Shown: positions 44,915-57,697 of the stretch, one piece after another | Numbering within the stretch: position 1 is the first letter of the stretch | Layout of the letters: every line of letters begins with the position of its first letter | Translations under genes and position numbers: made by a program | Assembly: GCA_015680685.1 (NCBI GenBank) | Contig: MNCI01006062.1 | Location: forward strand, 927,118 to 989,117 | Direction of reading: 5' to 3' | DNA: 62,000 bases | Source: Gnetum montanum | Taxonomy: Eukaryota > Streptophyta > Gnetopsida > Gnetales > Gnetaceae | The notes under the pieces: model-generated | Database searches by the model: none | What the model saw: the letters and a program-made list of their open reading frames with translations, nothing else | What the model was told of the DNA's origin: nothing

Positions 44915-47900
44915 GCCATCTTCCCCATGACTAAGTTGAAAGAAGGAGATGTGGATTATAGAATGTGGTTGTCCATTTGATGAGGTAGTAGCTATAATGG
45001 CTTGTCTTGGCTTTAGGCAAGGTTTCACTTATTGGATTTTGACCAACTACTTTCTGTGTGGGCTCTCAAGTTTGTAGATTAACATGGCCCTAAAGGGAAA
45101 GGTTTTACTAATTATATAAGGTCTCTTCCACAATGTTTGGAACTCTGTTTTCTAGGATACATGTGCGGGGTTCTAGTAGATAACCTTATCCTCAAGTTGA
45201 AATTTTACTTTCCATGTTCTAAGGTCATGGTGCTTCTTATTGTATGCCTTGTGCACTTCATTTAAAGATAAGCCCACTAATCAATTTTCATCTAGCACAT
45301 TCAGGTTTATCAATATTTTTTTTATGCTAGGCTCAAGTTAATGTCCAATTCATAGGTTGTTTAAAGTGTACGAAGCTTGGATTGGACTAGAAGTGTTGGA
45401 AGTTTTCCATACACTAGCTCATAGGGAGAGTAGCCTATAGGGAGATTCCACTTGGAGTGGCAAGCCTAGAGGGCATCATTGATTTTTGTACTCTAGTTTC
45501 TTCTATATTTGCTTATAGTCCTTGTTAGGATCTTTGTGATCTCCCTATTGGTGACTTCTACTTGACTGTTGTCTTGGGGATGATAGGGTGTTGTTAATTT
45601 ATGTTCAACCCCCAAGCATTTCATCAACTTTTGAAAGGTGGCACACGTAAAATGGGTTTAATTATCAGAAATTAGTGCACATGGCACACCAAACCTATTT
45701 ACAATATGTTATTGTATAAATCGAGCAGCTATGGATGATGTACATTTGGTGACGATTACTACTTCTGCCCATTTGATGTAGTAGTTGACTACTACGATGA
45801 TGTATGCCATACCATTGGATATGGATGTGATGGGACCCATAAAGTCAATGCCCCATATGTTAAAGGGCTCCAGTGGTTGAATCCACTATTTAGGATCGTC
45901 CATTCATGTGGTCATCCCACCATCTCATTAACAATGATCATAGGATCAAACAAATTGGTGGGCATCCTTGAAGATTCTAGGCCAATAGTATCCTTCCATC
46001 AGGATTTTTATGACCATGCATCTCCTTGCATAGTGGCCTCAAGGACCTTCATGAGCATCCTAGAGAATGCATAATTAGTTTACATCAGGGACATACCAAT
46101 GAACAAGGCCATCAATGTACACCTTATAAAGGTGTTTGTTGATTTCCATGAAGTATGTAACCTAATGAAGAAATTTTTGTTTCTTCCTAAAGTCTAGATC
46201 TTGTGGCATCTCTTGAGTGAGAAGGTAAGTGAAGATTCTGTCATACTATTTTGATTTGGTAGGCACTTGGTCATTTATCACTTCTATAAAGAGGAGTTCA
46301 TCTAGAAATTAATCAAAGAGTAGAGTCTCCTCCTCTTTATTATCCAATCTTAACTGAGAGAGGTAGTCAGGGACTACATTCTCAATCCCTTTCTGAGCTA
46401 CCATTGTGAGATCAAATTTTTGCAAGATCATGAGCCACCATATGATACAAGGGCTCATCATTGTCTTGTTCATTAAGAAGTAGATGGCACTATGATCTAT
46501 GTGCACAAACACTTTATAGCCAAGCACATCATGCCTAAACTTTTTGAGAGCATACACTACTTCCATTAGTTCTTTCTCAATTGTGGTGTAATTCAACTAT
46601 GCATCCACAATGCTTGAACTCATGGAGTGGATGTAGTATCGATGTTTCTTATCATCCAACTGCATAAGCATGACTCCCAAGGCATAATTAGATGCATCTA
46701 TCATTATATGAAAAGGTTTGGACTAGTTTGGTACCTGTAGAATTGGAGTTTCTACAAGTTTTTCCTTTAGCTATTGGAATACATGTTCACACTCCTTGGT
46801 CTATATAAGGAGCATATTTCTTTGTAAGCTTGACCAACAACTTTGCAATCTTAGAGAAATTCTTTATAAACCGCTAGTAGTTGCCAGTGTGTACAATGAA
46901 TGATCAAACATCTTTGACTATCTCTAGTTGGCATGTGATTCCTTGGATGATCCTTATCTTTTCTCGGTCTACCTCAATCCCTACTTGAGTAATTCTATGC
47001 TCTAGCACTATGCCTTCCTAGACCACTAAATGACTTTTCTAGTAATTAACCCTAAGTTTTGTTTCAACACATCTTTTTAATACTTACTCAAGGCGATCTA
47101 GGGCTTGCTCAAATGTAGCCCCATAGGTAGAGAAGTCATCCATAAAGACTTCTACCCTACTACCAATCTACTATTGAAAAATACTAAGGACCAGGCATTG
47201 AAATGTTGCAGGGGCATTGCATAGACCAAATGACATCTTATAATATGCAAACGTCCCCTAGGAACTTGTGAATCTTGTTTTGGCTTGATCTTTTAGTGCA
47301 ATCTGGATTTGGTTATAGTCACTATAATCATCCAAGAAGCTATAATAACAATGCCTAGATATGGTATCTGACACTTGGTCCAAAAATGGCAATGGAAAAT
47401 CATCTTTAAATGTTGCCATATTCAATATCCTAAAGTTGATGCAGACCTACCACTTACCATCTTTCTTAGAATAATTATGAGTGGGCTAACCCACTCACTA
47501 TTCACAATAGGATAGATGAACCCTTCCTTGAGCAATTTTTTTATTTCCTCTTTGATGATCTGCTTCAACCTAGTTTTCAATTTCCTTTGCAACTACCTTC
47601 TTGGTTCATGGCTAGGTCAGTGTGGATACGATGTTGGCATATCCTTGGATCAATTCTAGTCAATTCAAGATGTGACCAAGAAAAGGTTGTTGGCCATTTG
47701 TTAACCACCTCCAACAGATTCTATTTTTGTTTGATAGCAAGATTTTCATTAATGATAACATGCTTGCCATTTTTAAAAAATGCATATTCCATGTAGGCTA
47801 GTAGAGTTTTTACCTCTAGGGGCTATAGCTTGAAATTATCATGGATTTCCAACTCTCCCCAATAGGTATTATCATCTTCATCATTAGAAAGTTGGTAATG

Positions 47901-48560
47901 AACTTGCACAAGTTCATCCGTGCCCTCGACATAGGCACATGTTAAGCTCTCAATAGTTTTCATGCAAAGTGTGCTACTGTTAAAGTTAGCTATCAACCAC
48001 TAGGTGTCCTCTTGTTTTGTGGCTACTGCATATAGGCACCTTTAGATGTTACTTTCATGTGCACATTGATTACATGTGTTAACAAATGTACATTTAATGG
48101 ACCATATTTTTTTCATGCAATTGCACCTATTACGATTGTACGTGATGCATGTAACTCGCTTCTTCTAAAGGCATCCAAATTTTTTCTCCTTGGAGATTTC
48201 AAAGGAGAGGTCCCTAATGCCTATTCATGCACTAAAAATGCTTAACCATGCACGTCCCATAATGATGGGAAATCCACCTTTGTAGTTTTCTACCTTAATC
48301 ACTAAAAAATTGACAATATAGAACCACCTAAAAACTATAGTCACAATGTCCTCCACTAATCCCAAAGGAACAATGATTGACTAGTCTACCAATTCCAAAT
48401 AGATATTCCATGCCTTGTACATGTCATAGGAGATGAGATTGACACTAGAACCAAAATCAAGAAGAACCTTACATGGCTCATGTCCAATGATCTACAAGTA
48501 AATAAGAGGACTTCTTGGGTTAGATCTATTCGTGGAAAGGTTGCTAGCCTTATCCAATCA
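44915..48560 (-). pseudogene. pol: pol of element C: protease, RT, RNase H, integrase (broken)
   Basis: Minus strand, collinear with F pol. Protease LLDFGSSVNLISYDMYK, with DFGS at 48447-48458, continues to IIMGRAWLS near 48250. Reverse transcriptase has FMDD at 47135-47146. RNase H/connection is open at 46596-46309 (MNYTTIEKELMEVVYALKKF, ending DYLSQL). Integrase keeps Asp in IDFMGP (45844-45846), Asp at 45664-45666 and Glu at 45556-45558, again D-x35-E. The frame ends SHGEDGHPC near 44912. Many stops and small indels; dead. Confidence 0.88.
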
Positions 48561-51069
48561 AAGACAACATGAGCTAACATCATAGTGTGGATCTAAGGTA
48601 GTGTTTGGTTTGAAGGGCTCTTGAATCTATTTGATGTAGAGGATGAGGGTGCTGGAGATATCGGGCGACTAGCCACATTAGGTTATGAGGATTTGGGACA
48701 ACTGTTGGGTTAGAAAAATGGTTGTTTTCTAGATCGATTATCTGAATCACTCGGTTGGAAGGCCAATTGTAAATTTACAGCCCTCATAACATTTCATTAC
48801 TATGGCTATGGGGTAATTTCACCCTACATAGATGGAGTAGGAGGTAATTGGATTGAGGGAAAAGGGATGTGTGTAGACAAATGTGAAGGATGCTATGGAT
48901 ATGGGGGCTCCCCTTGAATAGATGGTGAATGAGTTTAATGGTACTTTGGAGGATAATAGTGATGTTTAAATGAGGCATTGTTGGCAGAGCTTCATGGAGA
49001 AACAGGTTGTTGAACATAGTAACTGTATGGATTTGGTTTCCTATAAGGGTATTGCTATCTTGGTGGTGGCATTTCCCATGACTATGGTTGGTGCCACTAC
49101 TAGTATTGCTCATACGATTGTGGTGGAGCTCCACTTAGATGGCAAGCTTGTTGTTGTTGGTAGAACTACCTTGGATTGCCTCGGGGATAAGATAATTTTC
49201 TAGGTGCTTGCCTTCATGCTAGTCAAGGATTCAATGCATACACGCCAAACTCTTGTAAGTGTAACACAACATGGCAACATTCCTTTGGATGTTCATATTA
49301 ACAAATGTCACACCCAACATCATCATCAAAGTCTATCTCCATAGCTTCTTCTATTGCATTAGCTTTGCCCTTACCTCTTTGGTAGGCACATTCAGCTTTT
49401 TTCTACCTCCTATAGTTGTGATCACTATTTTGCTCTTTAGAATATTTAGCAATCTTCATAGTAGTTTGGAATTTTTCATCTAAAGAGTCTCATAATTTAT
49501 CAACCTTTTCCAAAATCTTAGAAATAGATTTTTGGATTAACAAGGTTTTTCTTCTCACCACCCCATTAAGTGGTGACTCCTCCTTGTCATAGAATTGGAC
49601 CTCCCTTTTACTAATGGAAGGGTTCCTATTATATTCTTCTATACTTTTCCTTTTTTGCAACTCACCTTCTTCTTTTGCTACCTACTTTATCAACCTTTGT
49701 ATCTACTAAGCTTTGACTTCTGACAATCTCCCTTGGGCATAAACCCTAAGAGTTCTTTTGGTTGTTGCTTTGAATCCATCTATGATGTGGTAGAGTTGTT
49801 CCCTCTGAGAATAACCATGGTGAGGACATCAATGTAAGAGAAAATAATATCTACCCATGGTGGCATCCAAGGGTTCATGTGTTTCCTATTTCTAGCCTTG
49901 GATTTTCCTTCTCAGATTAGACACTCTAGAGTATGTCTGGTATTTGTCATTAAAGGGTTTTAGCCTGGTACTCCATTTGTGAATGGATTCTGGTTGCAAG
50001 GACTACTACCAACTTTCTACCTCTTTGATTAGTATCTTAGGGAATAACTTCAATTTCTGCCAGTGATTCTCTATATTCTATAAGGCACAGGCATTGTGGA
50101 AAGCTTGGAGATGTGTTTGTGGATCAAAGTTATATCCCTCCTCAAATCTTGGGATATTGTTCATGTCTAAGTGCTTAGTTTGACTATCTCTCACATGACT
50201 AGTTGGAATTTTTATAGCCTCTGCAATATTTAGCATGCTTTGAGTTACTAGCAAAGGAAAATCATCATCATTATTTCGTTGTTGCCAGTGATGTTCCTTG
50301 TTACCCATTCAATTATTTTGGGCATGGCAATTAGTATTATTGTCCTCCTACTCACCTCCATCATGATTATTTCTTTTGCAACATTTTTTAGAACTAGAAG
50401 AAGAGGAAGAAGAAGATGCAAATGAAGAGGGAAAAGAGGGAGGAGGACTGCCACCACCATGGTATCTTCCAACTCCCCTTCAATTGTCGTAGCCACGTTT
50501 GTTAGGTTTCTTATCATCTTGACACTTGTCCAAGACCTACCTTGATTACCATATTTTCCCAAACTTGGATTATTGATAGTGGAATGTAGATTCAAGTTCA
50601 CACCCATATCACTAGTAACAAGGGATGGAAAATTTTCATGTTGAGTGCCCCAGAGAGAGGGTCCTCATTATCATCTTGGTTTAGTAGGAATCAGGGATTG
50701 GTGAAGCATTTCTTCTTCACAAACTCATTTTTCTTCTCTTGGTGTCAATCTCTCTAGCATTATGTTTCAGTGGGATGTTAGTCTCAATAGTTGTAATCAT
50801 GCATTTTCCACTATCAATGTTTCAGTGGGAAGTTACGCCTCTTAAAGATCATGGATGCCTAACTTCTTAAGAGTTTAAAGTAGCATCGTGAGCATAGATA
50901 GATTGGGAGGCATTACAATGTTACCTTCCATGTCATTCCATTGCAATTGTTCATCTTGGTGTAGGATGAAGGTGAAATCAAGCACATACTCATCTGCATG
51001 ATTATATACCAGCTTGCACTCTTGAGGGACCAATGGTTTAGTATCGACATGCCTATGAGAAGAAGACAT
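48560..51069 (-). pseudogene. gag: gag of element C (broken)
   Basis: Starts MSSSHRHVDTK at 51069; CKLVYNHADEYVLDFTFIL matches F gag. The capsid core begins at about 50210 with HLDMNNIPRFEEGYNFDPQ. The zinc knuckle near 49310 is CDIC-YEHPKECC, same spacing as F with a stop inside. A Pro/Tyr-rich tail follows to about 48780. Several frames are needed to read it, so it is disrupted. Confidence 0.82.
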
Positions 51070-51201
51070 TTTGCAAAACAAATAAAATATCAATGTGCTT
51101 ATGTAATTATATTATGTGTGAGAATTATGTTGACCTTAGGATTTTTTCAACAATGTTAATGATGTTCACCAATCCTAGATAACACATGTTTTAATAGAAA
51201 G

Positions 51202-51222
51202 AGTCCCCAGCAACATCACCAA
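51202..51222 (-). other. Primer binding site of element C (decayed tRNA-Asp type)
   Basis: Plus-strand GTCCCCAGCAACATCACCA aligns with the primer site of B in the same position beside the 5' LTR, with several substitutions. Confidence 0.6.
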
Positions 51223-52150
51223 TGATGAGCGACGAGGTACCCCTATGCCAAACCATATGAATCACCTTGCATTCATGCATGATCCAATCGAATTCTATGA
51301 ACTCTATAGTTTCTTAATGAACTAGTTCTCTAGGAAGCAAATTGGGTGTTGAGAATGTTCGTTATCTTCTCAACTACACTTGTGAAGCTCAAGCGTATGA
51401 TTTAAGTGTAATTGAGGCACATGATTTTTATCATTTTGTGTTTTATGGTTTTGGTACTTGAAATAAATAGGATAAAGAATAAAGTAATTTAATGTCTACT
51501 TTAATCTAATTGGCTAACTATTAAGTAACTAGTCCTAACATAAGTATATGGTCCCACTTGTCATACACATCCTAAACACATATAATGTTGTTGGTTATCA
51601 AGTGTTAAGCACCACTAGGATTACCAAATGTCATACGCATGCTCAAAGTAGTCGTACTTATGTGTTTACTTAATCACTATTTATCTCATCTAGCTTAATT
51701 ACTAGGGAACATTGGATAAATAATTGAAAACATTAAATGCATGAATAAAATATTTAAGTTATCCAAAATGCTACAAGGTTTATCAAGAAGCCTATCTTTA
51801 TTGTCGCACACACTGTTGTGCTCAAGTACAATAGTGCTCGAATAAAGATCCATACACTCAATGACTCCTACTACAAGCACTCAGGAAAATATTCTAACTC
51901 TCGAATATAAAAATTGCAAGATCTTCACTACAGCTATGACAAATTTATTCCTAAACATAGTGGGTTGGCATGTATTTCTAGGTAAGAATAGACCCCGCGT
52001 CAATGGGGCCACATCAACACATCAAATGATACATCAATAGGGCCACATCAATGCATCAAATGATGCATCAATAGGGCCACATCAACATGGCCTAGTCAAT
52101 GAGGCCTAGTCAACAAGGCCTCATTGACGTGGCCAATTTGCAACTCATCA
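51223..52150 (-). repeat. 5' LTR of element C
   Basis: 928 bp, TGATGAGCGACGAGG to CTCATCA. Matches the left LTR along its length; the array of ATCAAYGGGGCCACATCAA and GGCCTAGTCAACAAGGCC units (52000-52135) has extra copies compared with the left LTR. Confidence 0.9.
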
Positions 52151-54282
52151 TCCTCCATATAAAGAAAACTTTATTATTTCATCAAATAAAGTGATTTTAA
52201 TTTACTAAGAAAGGAAAACTCAAATCCTATCCCATACATTAGTCTCTTCTATATTATCCATTATATATTTCTTAGTTATTTTAAGTGTATTTACATTGCT
52301 TATATCTTATTTATAGTGCCCATATTTCATTAAATTCATCACTCATTTTATCATTGTCTATCCATTTCCCTATCAATTCTAATTATGATCAATCAACTAA
52401 GTTCATATTTTATTAGAACATTATGCTTGGATATTTTGTAATTGTTGATTTATTGAGGGATATATCATTATAAAGATCATTTACAATCTAAAGTGATATG
52501 CTTAAACATGCGATTCATGGAGGTATCCTTGTAGATTTGTGAAAGAACCATTTTGCAGGAACAATACTGTAACAATTGATGCTTTCTATGCACATGTTAA
52601 TGAAACTTATAAAATATGATTTAAATTATCTTAAATTAACACGTACCTACCATAAACAATTGTTAAAATTTTTCATATGCATTGATTTATGAAAATTCTT
52701 AACAACAATCAACACAAACTCTAATAATTATTATGAAAAATCTAGTCATATACATAGGACCTGAGGAAGAAAAGGAAATTTGGAGTGTACTGCAGTACAA
52801 ACTCCAAAGAAATTATTCCAATGATATGTTTTAATACACATTGAATAAATTAGGGACCTAAATATTGGTACTATTTAATTATGCAAAGTAGTACCTAATG
52901 TTACTTTGATCATTGATCATTTTAGGATATGATTCAATCTAGTTGATCCTCATTAGTATAGGTTTCATGAATATTACATTTAAATTAAGTTGCAATAGTA
53001 GTGGAATTATTTCATATAATGGTATACAAATTATATGTATGAGAGTGGTAATATAATTTGTAGGATTATTTGTTAAGAATTTGTATTGACATTTAACATC
53101 ATCTATACTTGTACGAATTAGAATTAAAGATAAGCATATTTCTTGACATATGTTATTCCTAGGCCTTGTTCATTAAAAGAAATATCTAGATATACACTAT
53201 GGTAGAAATTCCATAATGTGCTAACATAAACATGGGACTAGAAGCTTATGTAAGATTTCAAAGCCAAGAATTATTTTGACATGAAGTTAACATGCTTACT
53301 AGCATGGGATAATGTTTTATTCTCTTAATGCTCCTAGACATTAGATGGGCTTGAGGTGAAGTTGACTTGCATGCTTTACTATTAGCATTGTTAGTTTTTC
53401 TTTATGCATCTTTGAATTTTACTAATAAAGTTTATCAATATAATTCATCAAGCTTCATCATAACAAGGATATTTGACTTTAGCTCTATTGCTAAATTCAA
53501 GTATGAGCTAATTTGGTATTAATAAAGACATAAAGACTCAATTGATGTTCTAAATTTTAGTTAAAAAAAATTCACATAGCATATTTTATTATTGTTCTAT
53601 TTAGAGATCATTTGCCAATAGTGTCACCATTACCTATACTGAGCTCTCTATCCATGCAAGATGTTAATAGTGTTATTACTTAAAATGAAATGTAAATAAT
53701 AGAATTAGTTGAATTACAAGGATATCAAAGGTTTCTTTTATTAATAGATGAAGATCAACATGTGTGGCTCCCATCCTCTTGCTTCAGCATGAGGGATTAT
53801 TTTACATAGATAGAGGACTTGATAATGGTGAGAGTAATAATAATACTATTATCATCTTTGACCCCAATATCAAGTTGTTCCCTAAAAAAATTCATCTTGA
53901 GACTAACATTATTGGTTTGTTTGATATTTAGAATCTTCTGGATGAATAAAAAGTAATAGTAAGTTAACATGCATTATAGAATTATCTTAAGAAAATTAAA
54001 GTCTAAGGGTGTTACATGAATATTAATCCTTCATTTTTTGTTTGTGCCAAAAATGTTTGTTGAAGACAAAAGTAGGTGACAATGACAATGCATCAATGTC
54101 AATGTTACTACTCTTAATATTTAATTTTTTCCTACTTTCGAATGTTTCAATATGCTTCAAGTCTTAACAAGCATTGATGTCCCATGTTATGATGTTGTTT
54201 CTTACATACAAGATAAAATAAGGTCTTAACTACTAGTAATTTACCTATTGTACTTTTTTGTAATGGATGTCACAAAAGAAGT
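52151..54282. other. AT-rich sequence, nothing firmly recognised
   Basis: No coding frame. Short stretches such as 54085-54110 (CATCAATGTCAATGTTACTA) recall the motif array at 37385-38650 on the other side of element C, so this could be the same older unit split by C. Confidence 0.4.
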
Positions 54283-54665
54283 TGATGAGCAGCAAGGTAT
54301 CCCTACACTCAACCATATGAATCATAAGCATTCACGCATAATCTGATCAAATTTCATGGATGGGACTAGTTGTGGTATCTAAATTATTATGCTTTGACTG
54401 CAGTTTGCTATCTTCCCACTTAGACTAGTGGTAGCTTTGTCATGTATGGTTTAGTCCGAAGTGAGGTGTATGATGTTTCCTAATTCTATGCTACTCCTAG
54501 TGAAAAAAAGAGATAAATTTATTTACTAATGAATAATGAAAAATAAAGTCTAAATTAGCCTATGGCAATGGTATCTACTCTTAGCTATCCATACATGTCT
54601 TGGACTTCGTGGAGCTACTTCTAGGTTTACCAAGTGTACATCACTGGTTGTGCCAAACAATACTG
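54283..54665 (-). repeat. LTR fragment of the same superfamily
   Basis: Begins TGATGAGCAGCAAGGTATCCC and follows the A-D LTRs through GGGACTAGTTGTGGTATCTA, TTTAGTCCGAAGTGAGG and a TTACCAAGTG repeat, then stops at about 54665. R and U3 are missing. No primer site is recognisable next to it. It could be the far LTR of D. Confidence 0.65.
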
Positions 54666-55050
54666 TTGGCACATTTTAGCCATTTCATGGAACAAAGATA
54701 TGGGACGATTGAGATCTCCAAAATATTTCAATATAACTATTTCAAATGGCAAGATGTATAGGTTGAAAAGGTATTGATTCCTGTCATTCATTTCCATTAG
54801 CTAAAAAGGATTGGACGAAAAGATGGAATGAAAGAAAACAATACATAAAATGATTGGGTTGGTATGCAGCAAAGAAACATTACCATCAGCTTTGGATCAA
54901 TTGGTAAATAGATATCTATGTTCTGCCTCAAATAATTTGGAAAGTAGATAGGAAAATAGAATTTCAAAAGAAATACAAACTCATCAAAGAATGTAAAAGC
55001 TTAGGCAAGAAAGAGATCAGTAGCAAGTTGAAGGAATAAAGAAAACACAT

Positions 55051-55300
55051 ATGGCAGCTACTAGGTAGGGAGCAATGTTGGTATGGACAGTGGTAGCAAT
55101 GCTAATGCTGGTTGCAGGTATTGCTTTGGCCTCCACACAAGGAGATGGAGGAAAACAAGATTGAGCAGTCGAAATATGAAGGATGCCCTCACTAATTAAA
55201 CTGTTAGTCCCTGGTAGTTCATGGGCACTGTTGTTAGGCTCAGTTTTATATTTGGCTCTGATCTGGCATCTTGGAATTCATGGTGGTCAAGGGTTTTTTT
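55051..55300 (+). pseudogene. Possible relic of a small membrane or secreted protein gene
   Basis: Plus-strand frame from ATGGCAGCTACT with stops: a hydrophobic run VWTVVAMLMLVAGIALAS, like a signal peptide, and later SWALLLGSVLYLALIWHLG, like a membrane helix. Family not recognised. Open-frame support is weak. Confidence 0.25.
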
Positions 55301-55477
55301 GAGCTACCGCCAATAATCTGACGGAGGCGAGCAAGCCAAAAGAACGTTGTTCTACTAAGAGGTCCCGTAATACTGGTTTTCGGCATTACCATCTCAGCCG
55401 CAGCTCAGAATTTGTGAATCGCTGATGATTTGATATAGCAAAAAAAACATCGATCGATTCTTCATCTACTTGCAGAA

Positions 55478-56033
55478 ATGGCGAACCAGTTAAGCACAAA
55501 TGAGCAGGGCTTCATCTTAGGTGCGTTAAACGTAGGAGAAAGAGTGGACAGTCGACGATCCTTTGACATGCGACATTTGCACATCACCTTCGAAAACAAT
55601 GACAACAACGGCACGATGGAGGTGCAGCTCGGCGAGACACGCGTCATGGAGGTGGTGATGGTGCACGTGCTGCAGCCACACTATAGTCATCCAAACGAAG
55701 GCACTCTCTCCATCTACTCTGAAATGTCACCCATGGTAGATCCCGCCTTCGAACCGTAGCACAATTGCGCCGCGATGGCTGACGTGGCCGTCATTCTAGA
55801 ATGAATCGTGGAGTGTGGCCTCCGTGAGAGCCGAGCTCTAGACATGGAGTCACTCTGCATTCTCTCTGGAAAGGCCATGTGGGCACTTCGGCTCGACCTC
55901 ACGAAAATTGACAATGGTGGCAATGTCATCGACACCGCAAATGTCACCGCGCTCATTGCATTGTTGGCATTCCGGCACCCCAAGTGCAGCGTTGGAAGCC
56001 ATGGCACTGTGGAGCTGTGATCCTCTTCATGGG
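55478..56033 (+). pseudogene. RRP45: Exosome subunit RRP45-like pseudogene, intronless N-terminal part
   Basis: Similar to plant RRP45 (CER7 type), an RNase PH-fold subunit of the RNA exosome core that processes and degrades RNA in nucleus and cytoplasm. MANQLSTNEQGFILGALNVG, then a SRRSFDMRHLHITF segment, VQLGETRVM, NEGTLSIYSEMSPMVDPAFEP, GLRESRALDMESLCILSGKA and DNGGNVIDTANVTALIALLA cover about the first 180 residues of roughly 300 or more. One frame throughout with stops at 55757 and 55802 (the second probably Arg CGA to TGA). Frame is lost near 56018 and similarity ends by about 56033. No intron interrupts this segment, which suggests a processed copy. Confidence 0.8.
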
Positions 56034-56105
56034 ATCAGGCTATGGAATCATTGTCAAAGTCCACTATATTTTTTATATATTTATATAAACATATATTTTA
56101 TTATT

Positions 56106-56261
56106 ATGGTATCGTCACCCTACTGTGACTCCAATGATGACGATACCAACCCCAGACCATCTGATCTTTATGGAAAGTTCACTTGGAAAATTGAGAATTT
56201 TTCAAAAATAAGCAACAAGGAATTCAGGAGTAATGCATTTGAAGTTGGGGGTTATAAATGG
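56106..56261 (+). pseudogene. MATH-domain fragment, TRAF1 (MUSE13/14)-like
   Basis: Encodes NPRPSDLYGKFTWKIENFSK and then EFRSNAFEVGGYKW, the start of a MATH (TRAF-C) domain as in plant TRAF1a/TRAF1b adaptor proteins, which bind E3-ligase complexes in immune-receptor turnover and autophagy. The match ends sharply at YKW (56261), where relatives continue YILIYPQG. The reading frame runs on to 56456 without similarity I recognise. It begins 70 bp after the RRP45 relic on the same strand. Confidence 0.75.
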
Positions 56262-56860
56262 ATGGAACCATTTTGTGCCTTCGCTCACTTAACGGGAAAA
56301 ATTGTACCATCAATGAAGTGCCCGGATGGAAGGAGAAAGTGTGCAGTCTCCACCAATTTGAATGGTACTCATCTGACAGACAAGCGTTGCAAGAGATTAT
56401 GGATGCTTTCAAAAACTGTACATACAACGTGGCAGCAAAGGTTACAACAACCGTAATTTTTTATGGAACACATAGCAACATTATCAAACACACCAGTCCT
56501 CGATGCCAACATGTTCGTCATTGTCATTACCAATCCATCAAGTGCGGCTACAGAGACACGAAGACACAGCGAGACAAGTGCACAACTGAATCAGAAAAAC
56601 CAAAGATTATTTAGCTAATGAATCGGGGTTATGGCTTATTGTGAAAGCAAATACAAATCTTGAACATGCGAAATCAAAGTAACAAAATAAAATTTGAATT
56701 TCGTATGGTTTGGCAGCTAAAAATAATTATGTGCAACAAAAATAAAATGACAATTGTATGGAGCACTTATTGTAATTGGACTAAGGTTAAATAGATTAAA
56801 AAATAGAGATCTTGGCTTTATTTCCTAAAATTATTGAAAAAAATATTTGTAAAATTTGTA
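56262..56860. other. Unassigned sequence after the MATH fragment
   Basis: Open in one frame from 56258 to 56614 (includes WKEKVCSLHQFEWYSSDRQAL) but I recognise no family. Possibly a third fused fragment; otherwise no feature. Confidence 0.3.
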
Positions 56861-56906
56861 AAGACACATGCCAATGTTAGCATGATTTTCTCCTAACTTC
56901 ATGTAT

Positions 56907-57014
56907 AAGTTATAACTTCCTAACTTGTTGGGCAAGTTATAACTTCCTTACTTGGAAGAGAAGTTACCCAAGATATTTTGTAATATCTAACTACCTTTTA
57001 GACCCTATAAAAAG
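56907..57014 (+). promoter_or_regulatory. Promoter-like segment, possibly of an unrelated LTR
   Basis: Duplicated AAGTTATAACTTCCTAACTTG (56907-56927 and 56934-56955, one or two differences) followed by a TATA box CTATAAAAAG at 57005-57014. The stretch to about 57575 could be the LTR of another family, but I could not find paired ends. Confidence 0.35.
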
Positions 57015-57697
57015 GCTTCAAGGGTAGGAAGGAAAGGACACACTCTTGGGGATCACACTCTGGGTCTTAGAAGAGCATTGGAAAAGAAGACATTGTGAAA
57101 GATTGCTTGTAAGATGACTTGTTAAAGCCAACATTTTAGCCTCTTTGTCATAGTCCTGTGAGTTCTGCTTATTATTTTTTATTTTTTTAAATTTTTTTAG
57201 CTAGTGGTTTAGATAGTATCATGCTTGGCAAGTAATTTTGGGGTTTTTAGATTGCTCTTATTATTCTTGTTGCATGATAGAAAATTTCTATTAAAATTTT
57301 GCCATAGAAGAGCTTGTGTTTGAAAGCCTTAAGAGCATTTTAGTAATGAATTTTATTATTGTGCAATGTATAAGAACCGCTATTGAGATTGTTGTAAGAG
57401 AGCCTCTGCATGTAGTCAAGCCATTGAACGATTCAATAGTCAAGAGGGTTCAGAAAATCTTTGGTATTTTGATAGGACCATAATAGCTTCTTTTATCTTT
57501 AAAGTGAATCTCCGTGGTATTTCAAACAAAAATTGTCAAGTCTTATGAAGGTTCTGTTGAATGCAATTGTTAACATCCATTATCTACCCAAAATAGAGTC
57601 TAATACATGATAGTTTACGCAGCAATTTTTTTTGGGTAGCATAGTAGGATTGTCTTGAAGAAATTGCTTATTTGAGCCTTGGAAGTTTGAACAATTC

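Larger units (their letters stand above)
38835..52150 (-). mobile_element. Element C, complete autonomous-type Athila-like retrotransposon (dead)
   Basis: 13.3 kb minus-strand element, sister to F. 3' LTR 38835-39741, polypurine tract, ORF2, mini-intron, internal promoter-like block, non-coding region, integrase to protease (44915-48560), gag (48560-51069), primer site, 5' LTR 51223-52150. Flanks are CCCTC (38830-38834) and TCCTC (52151-52155), a target-site duplication with one mismatch. Stops and indels in all genes. Confidence 0.9.
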
